Source of the DNA: Spirochaetales bacterium
GTDB lineage: Bacteria > Spirochaetota > Spirochaetia > DSM-27196 > SLST01
DNA: 7,120 nucleotides
NCBI GenBank assembly: GCA_007130265.1
Contig: SLST01000420.1
Location: 1-7,120, forward strand
Reading direction: 5' to 3'
A model generated the notes under the pieces. That model made no database searches and had not been told where the DNA came from. It saw only the letters and a program-made list of their open reading frames with translations. Numbering within the stretch: the stretch's first letter is position 1; each line of letters begins with the position of its first letter. Shown here piece by piece: positions 6,541-7,120 of the stretch. Both the position numbers and the translations under genes were made by a program.

Positions 6541-7120
6541 CGGGCACTGCTCGCTGCGGCGTCGCTCGGCGGCAGCTGGGTCACGGTCTTCTCCTTCCTC
6601 CTCTACCGGCGTGACCGTGAGCCGGCGTTTTTTCTCTTCGGGTTCTTCCTTGGTTCAGCGATGGTCATGCTCCGGGTGTACCTTCTCGTCGCGTACCTCG
6701 TCACGAGCGGCGTCGAGTCGCCGTTACGGCTTCGCGTGATCGCCGAAGCCGCGGAAGCCGTTGCGGAGCTTGTCCAGTTCTACGCAGTGGTTCGCCTGGC
6801 CTACGCGATCGTGCGACTCGCCGTCCCGCGCGCCGTCGCCGCGCTTCAGATCGTCCTGTTGGCCTTCTATGCGATCCTGATCGGGTACTCGGGCGTCTCG
6901 CGATCGTCGTTCGAGGTGCGCCAAATCGCGCTCGGTATCGCACACCTCGCGTTCGTCGTCATAGTGATCCACCACCGACGCCGGATCGCCCCAATCCTGC
7001 GGCGTGTGCTCGTCAGATTCGCCGTGGTGATGGCAGTCTGCGCGCCGCTCATCGGGCTTTCCGTCTATAGCGGCATCGCACGGCGGCTTCCTCTTGGCAA
7101 CATGGCCTTCCAGGTACTCT
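6535..7120 (+). CDS. Polytopic membrane protein, 3' end outside window, start unresolved
   Basis: The frame is open from 6535, just after an in-frame TGA (6532-6534), to the window edge. It encodes about six hydrophobic helices: roughly bases 6544-6603, 6625-6714, 6739-6828, 6832-6897, 6922-6966 and 7006-7074. They are separated by short Arg-rich loops (YRRDRE, HHRRR). Third positions are mostly G/C from about 6541, so the first helix looks coding, yet the first ATG in frame is 6661 and would cut the second helix. ATG 6534 is in another frame; losing one base of the GGG at 6542-6544 would join it to this frame as MYTALLAAAS. The family is not recognised. Six or seven N-terminal helices are also seen in membrane-bound LuxR-type regulators and other sensors, but no C-terminal domain is visible to test that. 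It is transcribed divergently from the secreted protein gene. Confidence 0.65.

Noticed and set aside
6489..6584. Longer N-terminus of the secreted protein (start at 6584)
   Set aside because: It would place 32 extra residues before a normal signal peptide. The ribosome site and candidate promoter both fit the ATG at 6488.
5283..6614. 443-codon open frame on the + strand opposite the secreted protein gene
   Set aside because: Its translation is Arg/His-rich with no domain, signal or ribosome site. It is the antisense image of a gene with a signal peptide and Shine-Dalgarno, as is common in GC-rich DNA.
6701..7052. Minus-strand open frames at the right edge
   Set aside because: They are Arg-rich, with no motifs, and antisense to a frame with clear repeated membrane helices and G/C third positions.

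Overview
This is a dense, GC-rich bacterial window. Codon third positions are strongly biased to G/C, GTG starts are used, and adjacent genes overlap or abut. It holds six genes with a defined 3' end plus one that runs off the right edge. The phylum cannot be settled from the sequence. A high-GC bacterium is certain. A spirochaete or actinobacterium is only a guess from the style of the metal ATPase cassette and the last two proteins.

Left part (1-4000, + strand) is a compact four-gene cassette. It starts with a P1B-type heavy-metal-translocating ATPase whose true start lies left of the window. Next comes a 274-residue protein that looks like the N-terminal half of such an ATPase (HMA_2-like domain plus hydrophobic hairpins) without any catalytic domain. 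A 91-residue single-span membrane protein follows, and then a DtxR/MntR-family metal-responsive repressor. Start/stop contacts (TAGTG, a Shine-Dalgarno overlapping a stop, an 18-nt gap) indicate one transcript. The simplest reading is a metal-export module that carries its own sensor. The repressor has Glu where Fe sensors usually have Cys, which leans toward Mn(II). The ATPase has Tyr-Ser-Cys instead of the Cys-Pro-Cys of Cu/Zn/Cd pumps. The identity of the metal is inference.

Middle part (3981-6488, - strand) is a two-gene unit reading toward the cassette. It has a secreted protein of unrecognised function (394 residues with a signal peptide and an acidic Ala/Pro-rich linker), then argA, encoding classical N-acetylglutamate synthase (kinase-like domain plus GNAT), the first step of arginine synthesis. 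The two genes abut exactly as TAGATG. argA and the repressor gene converge and overlap by 20 bases at their 3' ends, so there is no room for a separate terminator between them.

Right part (6489-7120) is the divergent region followed by the beginning of a polytopic membrane protein on the + strand, cut off by the window edge. Its open frame shows coding character from about 6541, but no ATG/GTG/TTG occurs in frame before 6661. An in-frame start problem or a one-base indel near 6542-6544 is suspected.

No tRNA, rRNA, CRISPR, insertion sequence or integration site was found. The only stretch without a secure gene is 6489-6660, and it is described below.
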